This document shows positions 1 to 9,196 of a DNA stretch of 64,000 bases, in pieces. Position 1 is the stretch's first letter. Every line of letters starts with the position of its first letter. Source of the DNA: Palleronia sp. THAF1 (GTDB lineage Bacteria; Pseudomonadota; Alphaproteobacteria; Rhodobacterales; Rhodobacteraceae); NCBI RefSeq assembly GCF_009363795.1, contig NZ_CP045420.1:1841001-1905000 (forward strand), given 5' to 3'. The notes below the pieces were generated by a model, which was given only the letters and a program-made list of their open reading frames with translations, searched no databases and was not told where the DNA came from. A program made the translations under genes and the position numbers.

Positions 1-571
1 CGCCGCGCAATGCAGCGACGCTCTCCAGCATCCAATCGGTGCCCGGCAGCGCCTCTAGCGCGAGCACCTGCCCGGATGCGACGACGACCCCCTGACCCAG
101 ATCGGCAGGGCCAGTTGCGCGCAACAATGCCGTCGCTCGGTCGGCGTCGCCTTGGGCATCGCTGTCCGGCTCCGCGCGCGTCAGGACACCCTGTGCAGGC
201 AAAAGATCCGGGATCAGATCGGTTGGCCCGATGACGGAAAGCCCGGCCTCTTCGAAGACAGAGATGACGGCGCGCAGCAACGCATCGTCACCCTGCCGCA
301 TGGCCATCGCGAGCCGGGGCACGAGTGGCGCGGTCGCCGCGTCGATGGCGGTCGGGTCGATGGACGGGCGCCGGAGTGATCCGGCGAAGACGATGCGCTT
401 GGTGCCGCGCGCGCGAAGACCTGCAAGAAAGGACCCAAGGTGCTCGAGACGGAAGCTTTCCGCGCCATCCGGGGCGAAACCCTGTAGCCCGGCGACATGC
501 GCCTGCGGGTCAGCCTGCATCAGAAGGCCGGGCAAACGGCCCTGCCCCGCGATGATCGCAAGATCGCTCAC
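1..571 (-). CDS. lpxI: UDP-2,3-diacylglucosamine pyrophosphatase LpxI (3'-truncated by window edge)
   Basis: LpxI (DUF1009 family) hydrolyses UDP-2,3-diacylglucosamine to lipid X plus UMP in lipid A synthesis; alphaproteobacteria use it in place of LpxH. About 190 codons are visible, and the C-terminal part lies beyond position 1. The start is a GTG at 571-569 giving [17 protein letters not shown], with the glycine-rich N-terminus of the family. Further in are RIVFAGSLRRPSID and a conserved acidic stretch. The GTG overlaps the lpxA TGA by four bases (GTGA), so translation is probably coupled. I infer the identity from the N-terminal sequence and from its place directly after lpxA. Confidence 0.88.
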   Translation of the reverse strand, partial: MSDLAIIAGQGRLPGLLMQADPQAHVAGLQGFAPDGAESFRLEHLGSFLAGLRARGTKRIVFAGSLRRPSIDPTAIDAATAPLVPRLAMAMRQGDDALLRAVISVFEEAGLSVIGPTDLIPDLLPAQGVLTRAEPDSDAQGDADRATALLRATGPADLGQGVVVASGQVLALEALPGTDWMLESVAALRG

Positions 572-1365
572 GGCGTGAGGAAACCGCGGTCGCTGTCAGC
601 CAGAACGAACTCGACAATCTGGCGGACGTAATCGCTGTCGGTGTCGTCGCGCAGCCTGCGGGCGCGATCCTGGAACGCGCCTTCGCCTTGCTTGAGCATC
701 TGCAACGCCGCGCGCAGGGCCGTGATGTCGGACCGGGCCACGCCTTTGCGCTTGAGGCCCACAAGGTTCAGCCCGTCAAGCACGCCGCGCGGCCCCTGCA
801 CCAAGGCATGCGGAATCACATCTGCCGTGACCATGGTGACCGCGCCGATGATCGCGCCCTCGCCCACGCGCACGAATTGGTGCACTCCGGACAGACCGCC
901 GATGATCGCGCCGTTGCCGATCTGACAGTGGCCGGCCAAGGCGGCGTTGTTTACGAGAATGACATGATCGCCGACCATACAGTCGTGCGCCACGTGACAT
1001 CCGGCCATGAACAGCCCGTCATCACCCACCCTCGTCACGCCACCGCCACCGGCCGTACCGGGGTTCATGGTGACGTGTTCGCGGATGCGGCAGCGCGCGC
1101 CGATCTCCAGTCGGGTCTTTTCGCCGCCGAACTTCAGGTCCTGCGGGATGCCGCCCAGCACGGCAAAGGGATGCACCTGCGTGTTCGCGCCGATGCTCGT
1201 TTGGCCCGAAACGACCACATGGCTGTCCAGACGCACGCCCGCGTCCAGCACGACCTCTGCGCCGACGACGCAGAACGGGCCGATGTGGCAGTCCGGGCCG
1301 ATGCGCGCACCGTCCTCTATGACCGCCTGCGGGTGGATCGTTGCAGAGGCGTGGATAGTGCTCAC
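568..1365 (-). CDS. lpxA: Acyl-ACP--UDP-N-acetylglucosamine O-acyltransferase LpxA
   Basis: This cytoplasmic trimeric enzyme adds the 3-O-acyl chain to UDP-GlcNAc, the first step of lipid A synthesis. The 265-aa protein has left-handed beta-helix hexapeptide repeats from the N-terminus onward ([13 protein letters not shown], then many I/V-G-x4 turns). The family motif [12 protein letters not shown] lies at residues 124-135, with His127 at the position of the E. coli catalytic His125. The length matches the family (E. coli 262 aa). I chose the GTG at 1365 because the family start [11 protein letters not shown] follows directly and the codon overlaps the fabZ stop as GTGA; the frame is open further upstream but inside fabZ. 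Confidence 0.96.
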   Translation of the reverse strand: MSTIHASATIHPQAVIEDGARIGPDCHIGPFCVVGAEVVLDAGVRLDSHVVVSGQTSIGANTQVHPFAVLGGIPQDLKFGGEKTRLEIGARCRIREHVTMNPGTAGGGGVTRVGDDGLFMAGCHVAHDCMVGDHVILVNNAALAGHCQIGNGAIIGGLSGVHQFVRVGEGAIIGAVTMVTADVIPHALVQGPRGVLDGLNLVGLKRKGVARSDITALRAALQMLKQGEGAFQDRARRLRDDTDSDYVRQIVEFVLADSDRGFLTP

Positions 1366-1814
1366 TTCGGCATGTCCATCATCGCGGTGAACTCTGCCTC
1401 GCAGGCGAGCTCTCCGTCGACAGTCGCGCGGCCCGCGAACTTCCAAACCTTGCCGCCACCACGCTTGGTAGTGACCGACATTTCCAGCACGTCGCCAGGG
1501 ACCACCTTGCGGCGGAATTTGCAGGACTCGATGCCCATGAAATAAACTAGGAAGTCCTTGTCGGCCAAGTCTTGCGCAACGCCCACCATCACGGCGGCGG
1601 TCTGGGCCATCGCTTCGACGATGGTGACGCCGGGCATAATCGGTGCGCCGGGAAAATGGCCTTGGAAATGGGGCTCGTTGAAGGTGACGTTCTTGATCCC
1701 CACGGCGGACTGTGTGCCGTCGATGTCGCGGACCCGGTCTACCAGAAGGAAAGGATATCGGTGCGGAATGATCCGTTGGATCAGGTCGATATCGGCGGTC
1801 TGCAGGTCGGACAT
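1362..1814 (-). CDS. fabZ: 3-hydroxyacyl-ACP dehydratase FabZ
   Basis: FabZ dehydrates 3-hydroxyacyl-ACP in type II fatty acid synthesis and competes with LpxA for 3-hydroxyacyl-ACP. The 150-aa protein shows the hot-dog-fold signature: [13 protein letters not shown] near residues 16-28, then [19 protein letters not shown] with His53 and Glu67 as likely catalytic residues. The ATG at 1814 has a GGGGGC stretch just upstream and gives the usual family length; an in-frame extension to 1877 would add unconserved residues. It lies between skp and lpxA. lpxD, usually found here, is absent: only 75 bases separate fabZ from skp. Confidence 0.96.
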   Translation of the reverse strand: MSDLQTADIDLIQRIIPHRYPFLLVDRVRDIDGTQSAVGIKNVTFNEPHFQGHFPGAPIMPGVTIVEAMAQTAAVMVGVAQDLADKDFLVYFMGIESCKFRRKVVPGDVLEMSVTTKRGGGKVWKFAGRATVDGELACEAEFTAMMDMPK

Positions 1815-1889
1815 GGGGCCCCCGTTCGTGATACTCGGCGTTTCAACCGGCTTAGCCGTTGGTCGGTCGAGGGGCAAGGAAGCGGTGGC

Positions 1890-2435
1890 CTAGTCCTGCG
1901 CCTCGATCTCTGCGTCAATGCGGGCGATCGCGCGGTCGGTGATGTCGGCGTCTGGAGCGGTGGCTAGAACAACACGTCGATCCAGAAGAACGGCGGCACC
2001 CGTTTCAGCCAGCAAATCGGCAAGGATCGGCGTGATGCGACGCACGAATTCCTGCCGGGCCTGATCCTGCATTCGGGTTACAGCCGCCGATTTCGCATCC
2101 TGCTCGGCCCTGATCTGGCGCACTTTCTGATCGAACTCTTCGGCGCGGGCGCGGAAGTCCTGAACGTCAAGCGTAGCGCGGGCATCGGTCAGCGCGCGCT
2201 CTTCCTCTGTCAGCTCTTCTTCGATCCGGCGATTCTCGGCCGCCAAGGCTGTGCCCCGCTGATCGATCTCGGACAGCAACTCTTGCCCGAAACGGCTATT
2301 CCGAAACAGACGTTCCTGATCCACAACCGCGATGCCGGCAGCATCCTGCGCCTGAACGGGAGAAGCCGCCCAGAAGGCGGCCCCGACCAAACCGCCCAGA
2401 ACGGCGCGTCTAGAACTGCGTGGAGAGCGTGACAT
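1890..2435 (-). CDS. skp: OmpH/Skp family periplasmic chaperone
   Basis: Skp-type chaperones hold unfolded outer membrane proteins in the periplasm and deliver them to BamA. The 181-aa protein begins with a signal peptide that carries an RR pair (SRRAVLGG) before a hydrophobic stretch ending in PVQAQ, so Tat export is possible. The mature part starts with the family pattern [13 protein letters not shown], followed by a long charged coiled coil (about residues 60-125). The start is the ATG at 2435; an in-frame ATG at 2453 is an alternative. The gene starts 26 bases inside the end of bamA, so the two overlap and are probably co-translated. Confidence 0.87.
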   Translation of the reverse strand: MSRSPRSSRRAVLGGLVGAAFWAASPVQAQDAAGIAVVDQERLFRNSRFGQELLSEIDQRGTALAAENRRIEEELTEEERALTDARATLDVQDFRARAEEFDQKVRQIRAEQDAKSAAVTRMQDQARQEFVRRITPILADLLAETGAAVLLDRRVVLATAPDADITDRAIARIDAEIEAQD

Positions 2436-4746
2436 TGAACGTCCGCGTTTCATCAAAGTCCTCGGCCTGCAGCGCTTCGGCAAAGTTGAAGCGCAGCGGT
2501 CCAAGAGGTGTATCCCAGAAGAGCGATACACCGATGGACGAGCGCAGGGCGAAGTCGTCATCGACTTCACTACCCGCAGGTCCGGTGTAACCCAGTCCCC
2601 AAACCGAGCCGACGTCCAAGAAAGCACCGCCGCGAATGCCGTATTCTTCCGGCAGTCCAAGCGGGAAGTCGGCCTCGAACCGAGCAACGGCGAAGTAGTT
2701 GCCGCCAAGCGGATCATCTTCGTCGTTGTTGTTCAGATCGCGCGGACCGACGCCCAGTGGCTCGAACCCGCGCAATTGACGCGACGACAGGAAGAAACGA
2801 TCCGTCACACGCGTGGCGGTTTCGCCAAAGACGTTGCCGACCGCTCCACCCTCGAAGACGGCACGAACGTTGACTTCTTCGTTGAGAATCGCGCGCTGAT
2901 ATCCGGCGAAGACCGTGCCCTTTAGGTACTCGACGTCCCCTCCAAGGCCAGCAACATCAGCCGAAAAGCGCAGCACGATTTCGTTCTGAGGTTCTAAGCC
3001 GCTTCGGCGATTGTCGTAGGAATAGGTCGCGCCGACGGAAGATACAATTTCTTCGCCGGCGTCGAGTTGGATGATGGGCGACGTCTCATCATTGACCTCG
3101 ATTTCTTCCTGAGCAAGCCGGTAGCGCAACTGAAGGCGACCCAGTTCGGACACCGGGAAGGCGACCGCGGTGCTGAAACCTGCGATGTCGGTACTGTACG
3201 ACGCCTCATCCAGATCTGAGGTCTGATAAAACGCGCTGAAGGTACCGCTCAGGTCACGGCCGAACAGATACGGTTCGGTGAAGCTGAAAGAGTAGTTCCG
3301 CGTGTCGGTGCCGCCAGACAGGTTGACGCCTACCGTCTGTCCCCGGCCAAGGAAGTTACGCTCCTGAAACCCGATATTGACGCCAAGACCGGAGTCGCTG
3401 GAGAACGAGCCGCCGAGGGTCAAAGAACCGGTCGGCTGTTCTTCGACGTTCACGTCAACGACGACTTGGCTGGGTGACGATCCCTCGCGGCCTTCCGCCT
3501 GCACGTCGGCGAAGTAGCCAAGCGCGCGGATACGTTCTGCTGCCGCGCGGATCTCGCGGGGATTGAACGGATCGCCCTCGACTACCCGGAACTGTCGGCG
3601 GACCACGCGATCCAACGTGGTCTGGTTGCCCTCGATATCGATGCGCTCAACGAAGACGCGCGGGCCGCGTTCGATCACGAAATTCACGTTCAAACGCAGG
3701 TTCCGCGGATCGCGCTCGATGACCGGGGTCGCGCGGATGAAGTTCAGACCGCGCTCGGTGGCGAGGTTTTCCATCCGAGTGATGGCGTTGTCGATGGCAC
3801 GTGGGCTGTAGGTCTGGCCTGCGTCGATCTTCGCGACAGCCGCGTAGTCGGCGGCATTGATCCCCGGAATGTCCGACGACGCTGTGATGCGTCCGAAATC
3901 CCAAGAATTGCCTTCGGTCACGTTGAACTGGACGAAGAAAGCGTTGCGCTCGCGACTGAACTCGGACGTCACATCGTCGATGCGGAAGTCGATGTAGCCG
4001 CGCGAGCGATAGAAATCGGTCAGAAGCTGACGGTCCAATGCCACACGGTCGGCGATGAAGGTGTCGCTGCCGATAAATGTGCGCAGGAAGCCGGCCTGCT
4101 TGGTGGCCAAGGCGCGCCGCAGGCGGCGGTCGGAGTAGTCGCGGTTGCCGACAAAGGACAGACGCTCGATCTCGACCACGCGGCCTTCCGCGATTTCGAA
4201 CACCAGATCGACGCTGGAATCGCCGCGACGGATGATGCGCGGGGTCACGCTGGCTGCCAGACGACCGCGCACCTCGTAGGCATCTGCAATTGCGCGCGCA
4301 TCTTCTTCGGCACGCGACGGGTTATAGACGCGGTTCGCGACAGAGCCGATCAACTCGCGCAGTTCCGCATCATCCAGACGCTCATTCCCCTCGAAGGCGA
4401 TGCGGTTGACGGTGGGATATTCCTGAACAGTGACGACAAGCGTGTTGCCCTGCGGCGCAATCTCAACCGACTCGAACAGGCCAGAGCCGACGACGCGCTG
4501 GTAGCCCGCGTTCAACTCACCTGCGCTGACGGCCTGTCCGCGCGGAATCGCCAGAAAGCCGGTGACGGTCGCCGGATCGACGCGGTTGGTGCCGCGCACT
4601 TCAATCGAGCTGAACGAAAAGGCCTGCGCCACAGCCATGGGCGCCGTGCTCGCCACGCCCGCTGCCGCCAAGGCAGCGACACTGACGCCCCGCATCGCCA
4701 ACCCCAACAAGGTGCCACGCGCGCACCGACCCCTCATAGCAATCAT
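2410..4746 (-). CDS. bamA: Outer membrane protein assembly factor BamA
   Basis: BamA is the Omp85 core of the BAM machine that inserts beta-barrel proteins into the outer membrane. The 778-aa protein has a Sec signal peptide (to about residue 41, ending AVAQA), five POTRA domains over roughly residues 42-440, and a 16-strand barrel with late motifs such as FFLSSRQLRGFEPLGVGPRD. It ends in Phe (TLSTQF), the terminal signature of outer membrane barrels. The start is the ATG at 4746; a second ATG at 4737 is possible. It lies downstream of rseP and of a 41-aa ORF and overlaps skp. Confidence 0.97.
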   Translation of the reverse strand: MIAMRGRCARGTLLGLAMRGVSVAALAAAGVASTAPMAVAQAFSFSSIEVRGTNRVDPATVTGFLAIPRGQAVSAGELNAGYQRVVGSGLFESVEIAPQGNTLVVTVQEYPTVNRIAFEGNERLDDAELRELIGSVANRVYNPSRAEEDARAIADAYEVRGRLAASVTPRIIRRGDSSVDLVFEIAEGRVVEIERLSFVGNRDYSDRRLRRALATKQAGFLRTFIGSDTFIADRVALDRQLLTDFYRSRGYIDFRIDDVTSEFSRERNAFFVQFNVTEGNSWDFGRITASSDIPGINAADYAAVAKIDAGQTYSPRAIDNAITRMENLATERGLNFIRATPVIERDPRNLRLNVNFVIERGPRVFVERIDIEGNQTTLDRVVRRQFRVVEGDPFNPREIRAAAERIRALGYFADVQAEGREGSSPSQVVVDVNVEEQPTGSLTLGGSFSSDSGLGVNIGFQERNFLGRGQTVGVNLSGGTDTRNYSFSFTEPYLFGRDLSGTFSAFYQTSDLDEASYSTDIAGFSTAVAFPVSELGRLQLRYRLAQEEIEVNDETSPIIQLDAGEEIVSSVGATYSYDNRRSGLEPQNEIVLRFSADVAGLGGDVEYLKGTVFAGYQRAILNEEVNVRAVFEGGAVGNVFGETATRVTDRFFLSSRQLRGFEPLGVGPRDLNNNDEDDPLGGNYFAVARFEADFPLGLPEEYGIRGGAFLDVGSVWGLGYTGPAGSEVDDDFALRSSIGVSLFWDTPLGPLRFNFAEALQAEDFDETRTFNVTLSTQF

Positions 4747-4817
4747 GAGTTTAACCCGTTTCAGACATCCCGATTTCGTGCGTAGCGGGTCATCACGGGC
4801 ATGTCAAAACGGCAATC

Positions 4818-4866
4818 GCCCCACCGATGATATCGGCAGGGCAATTGGGGTCGGTCAAAAAGACCG
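4818..4866 (-). terminator. Two small hairpins between the 41-aa ORF and bamA
   Basis: Read on the minus strand, CGGTC-TTTTT-GACCG (4866-4852) is followed by a near-symmetric stem at 4842-4818, GCCC..CCGAT-GAT-ATCGG..GGGC. A TTTT run follows about 8 bases after the second stem. The structure could be a weak terminator or processing site separating rseP expression from bamA. The U-tracts are poor, so termination is only a guess. Confidence 0.25.
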
Positions 4867-4884
4867 GAAACGTCGGGCGTTAGT

Positions 4885-5010
4885 TCAGAGGCTAAGGATC
4901 AAACCGCCCAGGAAGAGGCACCCACCGATGGCCGCGGGAAACATCACACGATCCAGATTCAACTGGCATAGAAGGGACAGGCTGCGCGAGCCCGAGGCAA
5001 TATACTGCAT
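4885..5010 (-). CDS. 41-aa small hydrophobic protein between rseP and bamA
   Basis: The ATG at 5010 opens a 41-codon frame ending in TGA at 4885. The product starts MQYIASGSRSLSLLCQLNLD, continues RVMFPAAIGGCLFLGGLIL and ends SL. An AAAGG motif lies 8 bases before the ATG. The C-terminal half (about residues 22-41) is one likely membrane segment with two small glycine clusters; two cysteines are present. The ORF is co-oriented with rseP (start 92 bases after its stop) and bamA (138 bases further on). I do not know its function. Its position among sigma-E protease and BAM genes suggests an envelope role, but this is inference from context only. The good Shine-Dalgarno site and membrane-like composition argue against chance. 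Confidence 0.6.
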   Translation of the reverse strand: MQYIASGSRSLSLLCQLNLDRVMFPAAIGGCLFLGGLILSL

Positions 5011-5102
5011 GGTTCACACCTTTCACGATTAGAGTTGCGCCCATGATCGCGTCGATTTGTGTCGGGATTGGGGCAGTATCGCGGTGGCTTTTTGGTGTTG
5101 TT

Positions 5103-6425
5103 CTATGGACACATAAAATCGTTGGTGATCGCGAAGATCATCAGCGTTCCCAGCAACCCAAGCCCGATCGTCATCAGGATATTGAGCGCCCGATCCGAAG
5201 GCGGCTTTCCGCGCACGGCTTCATAGGCATGAAAAACAAGGTGCCCACCGTCGAGCACAGGGATTGGAAACAGGTTCAACAAGCCAACGGCTGTGGACAG
5301 AACCGCGACGAACCATACGAACGAGAGCAGACCGGCACTGGCCGCCGCCCCACTGGTCTGCGCGATGCCCACCGGGCCCTGTAGATTGCAGGTGGAGATC
5401 GCGCCAGCGGCCATATTATACAGGCCTGACAGCGACGAGCGCACGATGAAGATCGTCTGATCCACACCGTAGGACAGCGCTGCAATGGGGCCGGGTGTCG
5501 TCGTTTGCGGCGTCAGGTACAGACCGCCTGTGATGCCGATCAGCCAGCGCGTCTCGAACCCACCCTCTGGCAGCGGCAGGTCCATGCGGCGGGGTTCCAG
5601 ATCGACCGTGCGCGTCTCAAGCGTGTCGGGCGACCATACGGTCAACGACATGGCACTGCCGTCCGAATTGCCGACGATGTCGCGCAGTTGCGAAAAGGCG
5701 AAAATAGATTGGCCGTCGATGGCTGTGATGACTTCATCCGCCCGGATACCGGCGTCGGAGGCTGCGGATTGCGGGTTCACGCCAGCCACGATGGCCGGAT
5801 AAGGATAGGGACCGTCCAGCGTTTCCGTCTGCCCTGCCCGCTCGACCGTGTAGGGAAGCCGCGGCTCCAGTGGCAGGTTGTCCACGAACGCCGTCAGTCC
5901 TTCGACCTCGGGGACATCTTGGTCTGCGATGGTCAACAGCCGATCACCCGGCTCCAGCTGCTGCTCGATCCCCGGCAGCGCGCGGACCTCTTCCACCACC
6001 AACGGATCGGTGGCGACCCCGCGAATCCCGAGGATCACCGCGAAGACGAGGATCGACAGAACGAAATTGAAGATCGGACCGGCCGCGACGGTCGCCGCAC
6101 GCGCCCAAAGAGGCGCACCCGCCATCGTGGTGCGCGGATCGACACCCGGTGTATCGGAGCGCCCGACACTGGCCGCATCGGCGTCCCCCCGGAACTTGAC
6201 GTATCCGCCTGCCGGGATCGCGGCGATCTGCCACCGCGTTCCGCGCTTGTCGGTGCGGCTGAACAGGACCGGCCCCATCCCGATCGAAAAGACATCGGCA
6301 TGGATGCCAGACCATCGGCCCACGATATAGTGACCGTATTCGTGAATCGCGACGATGATCGAAAGCGCGGCCACGAAAGCAAGTATCGTGAAGGCGAAAG
6401 AGCCGAAATCGGGCAGAAGTCCCAT
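5103..6425 (-). CDS. rseP: RIP site-2 metalloprotease RseP
   Basis: RseP is an inner membrane zinc protease that cleaves membrane-spanning substrates such as anti-sigma factors and leftover signal peptides. The 440-aa protein has the zinc-binding HEYGH at residues 28-32 in the first membrane helix. It has a periplasmic PDZ-like region in the middle (GVNPQSAASDAGIRADEVI) and the second catalytic motif LDGG at residues 391-394. C-terminal membrane helices follow. Its length fits the family. It starts 11 bases after dxr in the same operon. Confidence 0.96.
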   Translation of the reverse strand: MGLLPDFGSFAFTILAFVAALSIIVAIHEYGHYIVGRWSGIHADVFSIGMGPVLFSRTDKRGTRWQIAAIPAGGYVKFRGDADAASVGRSDTPGVDPRTTMAGAPLWARAATVAAGPIFNFVLSILVFAVILGIRGVATDPLVVEEVRALPGIEQQLEPGDRLLTIADQDVPEVEGLTAFVDNLPLEPRLPYTVERAGQTETLDGPYPYPAIVAGVNPQSAASDAGIRADEVITAIDGQSIFAFSQLRDIVGNSDGSAMSLTVWSPDTLETRTVDLEPRRMDLPLPEGGFETRWLIGITGGLYLTPQTTTPGPIAALSYGVDQTIFIVRSSLSGLYNMAAGAISTCNLQGPVGIAQTSGAAASAGLLSFVWFVAVLSTAVGLLNLFPIPVLDGGHLVFHAYEAVRGKPPSDRALNILMTIGLGLLGTLMIFAITNDFMCP

Positions 6426-6436
6426 GCAGTCTCCAG

Positions 6437-7606
6437 TCAGGCCGAAAGATGCGGCACAAGGTCATCGGCGGCCCGGCGGGCCTGTGTGTCTATGTCGTGC
6501 ACCATATCAAGGCTGAGCGCGTCATTTCCAAGGCGGCTTTCTGTCATCCGGTCAAGAACCCGCTCAACCAGCTCTGACATCTGCAGAAATCCGATTCGTC
6601 CCGCGATGAAGTGATCGAGCGCGCGCTCCTTCGCGGCATTGAACACGGCACCCGATAGCCCGCCATCGCGCATGACTTCACGCGCCAAGCGCAGGGCCGG
6701 ATACTTGTCCTCATCCGGGGCGCGGAAGGTGAACTGGCCAAGCTTCGCGAAGTCGAGCCTGTCCACCGGCAACGTCCGCCGCTCTGGCCAGTTCAGCGCG
6801 AAACCGATGGCGTGGCGCATGTCCGGCGGGCCGATATGCGCCATCAGCGCGCCGTCGCTAAAGCCAACCATGGCGTGGATCATGGATTCAGGGTGAACGA
6901 GCGCTTCGATCCGATCAGGCGCAATGCCGAAGAATTCATGCGTTTCGATCAATTCCAGCGCCTTGTTGAACATGGATGCGCTGTCGATGGTGATGCGCTG
7001 GCCCATGTCCCAATTAGGATGGGTCGCCGCCTGTTCTGGCGTGGCCCGCGCCAGCTTATCCTTCGGCCAGTCCCGAAACGCACCGCCCGACGCGGTGATG
7101 ATGATGCGCTCGACGGCGGCGATATCCTCCCCGATCAGGGCCTGAAACACCGCAGAATGCTCACTATCCACAGGCAGGATCGTGGCGCGGTGCTCGGCGG
7201 CTGTCGCCATCAAAAGCGGCCCCGCGCAGACAAGGCTTTCCTTGTTGGCCAGCGCCAGCGTTGTCCCTTGCTCCAGCGCGATCAGCCCCGGCTCCAGCCC
7301 CGCAGACCCGACGATACCCGACATGATCCAATCCGCAGGACGGCGCGCGGCGTCAAGGATCGCGGCGCGCCCGGCGGCGGTCTCTACCTTCGTACCAGCC
7401 AGCGCATCACGCAGTGCGGGCAGATCATCTTCGTAGGCGCAAACGGCAATTTCGGGGCACAGGTCGCGGGCCTGTTCGGCCAGGCGCGCGATATTGCGTC
7501 CGCCGGTCAGGGCGACGACATCGAAGTCGTCCCGCCGCCGCGCGATCAGATCAAGCGTGCTGCATCCGATCGAGCCGGTTGAGCCGAAGACGGAAATGCG
7601 TCGCAT
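6437..7606 (-). CDS. dxr: 1-deoxy-D-xylulose 5-phosphate reductoisomerase
   Basis: Dxr converts DXP to 2-C-methyl-D-erythritol 4-phosphate with NADPH, the first committed step of the MEP isoprenoid pathway that feeds undecaprenyl synthesis by the neighbouring uppS. The 389-aa protein begins with the nucleotide-binding loop GSTGSIG at residues 8-14. The metal-binding PVDSEHSAVFQ and TASGGAFRD motifs are present in the middle. The ATG at 7606 places this loop at the usual distance; an in-frame upstream ATG would overlap cdsA. Only four bases separate it from the cdsA stop. Confidence 0.97.
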   Translation of the reverse strand: MRRISVFGSTGSIGCSTLDLIARRRDDFDVVALTGGRNIARLAEQARDLCPEIAVCAYEDDLPALRDALAGTKVETAAGRAAILDAARRPADWIMSGIVGSAGLEPGLIALEQGTTLALANKESLVCAGPLLMATAAEHRATILPVDSEHSAVFQALIGEDIAAVERIIITASGGAFRDWPKDKLARATPEQAATHPNWDMGQRITIDSASMFNKALELIETHEFFGIAPDRIEALVHPESMIHAMVGFSDGALMAHIGPPDMRHAIGFALNWPERRTLPVDRLDFAKLGQFTFRAPDEDKYPALRLAREVMRDGGLSGAVFNAAKERALDHFIAGRIGFLQMSELVERVLDRMTESRLGNDALSLDMVHDIDTQARRAADDLVPHLSA

Positions 7607-7610
7607 GCGC

Positions 7611-8396
7611 TTAGGCCAGCGTGCCCGGAGGGAAGCCAATGATGGGTGTGGTCAGCAACATGAAGACCGACGCGCCCAGCATCCCGTCGAAGCGGTCGAA
7701 CAAGCCGCCGTGGCCAGGCAGCAGCGAAGAGCTGTCCTTGACCCCTGCCCTGCGTTTGACTGCCGACTCCGCCACGTCGCCGATCTGCGCGGCCATTGCA
7801 ACGGCGATGGAGACCGGCACGATTTCCGGGCCGACACCCGTCCACCAGGCAATGCCCCCGCCGACAATCACAGCCCCAATCCAGCCAGCGACAGTGCCCG
7901 CCCAGGTCTTGTTCGGGCTGATACGCGGCCATAGCTTCGGCCCGCCGATTATACGGCCGAAAGCGTAGCCGAACACGTCGGACGCGATGACGACCAGCGC
8001 CAGCCACAGCATCCAGACGAAGCCGAAGTCCGCGCGCAGGATGTACAGGCCAAGACCCGCCAGGATGATCAAGCCGGTGAAGACCGCGAAGGTCAGTCTG
8101 CGCTGGGTGAGTTGCGAAATTCCGATGAAGACCGGCGCGATGACAAGCGGCAAGGCATAGGTGACCGGCAAGATCTCTGCCACAATCAACGCCGCCGCCG
8201 ACAAACCGGCCAGCAGCACGGCGGGTGCTTTCGGGTCCAGCATCCGCACCAGTTCCCAGACCATCACGCCAGAGGCGACTACGGTGAGCGCGGCGAAAGG
8301 GAAGCCCCCGAACCAGACGCAGGCCAGACCCACCAGCGCAACGACGGCACCGACGCCGATGCGTTCGCCCAGATCGTTCCAACGGGATTTGCTCAT
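7611..8396 (-). CDS. cdsA: Phosphatidate cytidylyltransferase
   Basis: CdsA makes CDP-diacylglycerol from phosphatidate and CTP for phospholipid synthesis. The 261-aa integral membrane protein has about seven membrane segments. It ends with the family signature built around SAVKRRAGVKDSS and PGHGGLFDRFD. The ATG at 8396 forms an ATGA overlap with the uppS stop, and the protein then starts MSKSRWNDLGERIG. Confidence 0.95.
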   Translation of the reverse strand: MSKSRWNDLGERIGVGAVVALVGLACVWFGGFPFAALTVVASGVMVWELVRMLDPKAPAVLLAGLSAAALIVAEILPVTYALPLVIAPVFIGISQLTQRRLTFAVFTGLIILAGLGLYILRADFGFVWMLWLALVVIASDVFGYAFGRIIGGPKLWPRISPNKTWAGTVAGWIGAVIVGGGIAWWTGVGPEIVPVSIAVAMAAQIGDVAESAVKRRAGVKDSSSLLPGHGGLFDRFDGMLGASVFMLLTTPIIGFPPGTLA

Positions 8397-9109
8397 GCGG
8401 TCACGGCACCGAAACGACGTTCGCGGTTGCCGTAGCGGCCCACAGTCTCGGCAAAGACGGCGGGCGTGAAATCGGGCCAAAGGGTGTCGATGAACTCGTA
8501 CTCTGCATAAGCTGACTGCCACAGCAGGAAGTTGCTGATCCGCGCTTCGCCGCTGGTACGGATCACAAGGTCGGGGTCGGGTAGGAAACAAGTGTCGAGG
8601 AAGCGGGCGAGCGTGGTTTCATCCACATCATCCGGGCTCAACCGCCCCGCCGCGACTTCCTTGGCCAGACGCTTCGTCGCGCGGCCAATCTCGTCCCGGC
8701 CACCGTAGTTCAGCGCGATGGTAAGGTGCAGCTTGTCGTTGCGGCTGGTCAAAAGCTCCAGCTCATCCATCATCTTCGATAGCTTGGGGCTCAACCGCAC
8801 GCGGTCACCAATGAAGCGCACGCGCACACCCGCGGCCAGCAACTCGCGCGCCTCTGACTGAATGTAGCGACGAAAAAGCTTCATCAGCCCTGCCACTTCA
8901 GTCTGCGTGCGCTTCCAGTTTTCTGTCGAGAAGGCGAAGATCGTCAAATATTCTACGCCCAGGTCGGGGCAGGCCTTGACCACATCCCTGACGCGTTGGG
9001 CACCTGCATGGTGCCCGAAAAGACGGGGCCGACCGCGCGCCTGTGCCCAGCGTCCGTTGCCGTCCATGATGCAGGCGACATGACGAGGTCCGTTTTTCTG
9101 ATCGCTCAT
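8393..9109 (-). CDS. uppS: Isoprenyl (undecaprenyl) diphosphate synthase
   Basis: UppS is a cis-prenyltransferase that makes the C55 lipid carrier for peptidoglycan and O-antigen. The 238-aa protein has the family start HVACIMDGNGRWA, with catalytic Asp16. It also has the substrate-binding LTIFAFSTENW and the C-terminal DLVIRTSGEARISNFLLWQ region. The ATG at 9109 has AGGAAG five bases upstream. The gene heads the uppS-cdsA-dxr-rseP run and follows a 190-base gap after frr that holds TGCAT-type repeats. Confidence 0.97.
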   Translation of the reverse strand: MSDQKNGPRHVACIMDGNGRWAQARGRPRLFGHHAGAQRVRDVVKACPDLGVEYLTIFAFSTENWKRTQTEVAGLMKLFRRYIQSEARELLAAGVRVRFIGDRVRLSPKLSKMMDELELLTSRNDKLHLTIALNYGGRDEIGRATKRLAKEVAAGRLSPDDVDETTLARFLDTCFLPDPDLVIRTSGEARISNFLLWQSAYAEYEFIDTLWPDFTPAVFAETVGRYGNRERRFGAVTA

Positions 9110-9196
9110 GGTCGCTTCCTTCGCGCGCGGTGCGGCTGATTTAGCGGAAAAGTGTAAACGATGCCAGTATAGCGGTAGGGGCAGGCTCGATTTCGG

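Noticed and set aside
688-1545. A 285-codon plus-strand frame opposite lpxA and fabZ
   Set aside because: It is antisense to well-supported lipid A genes, and its His/Arg/Ala-rich product resembles no family.
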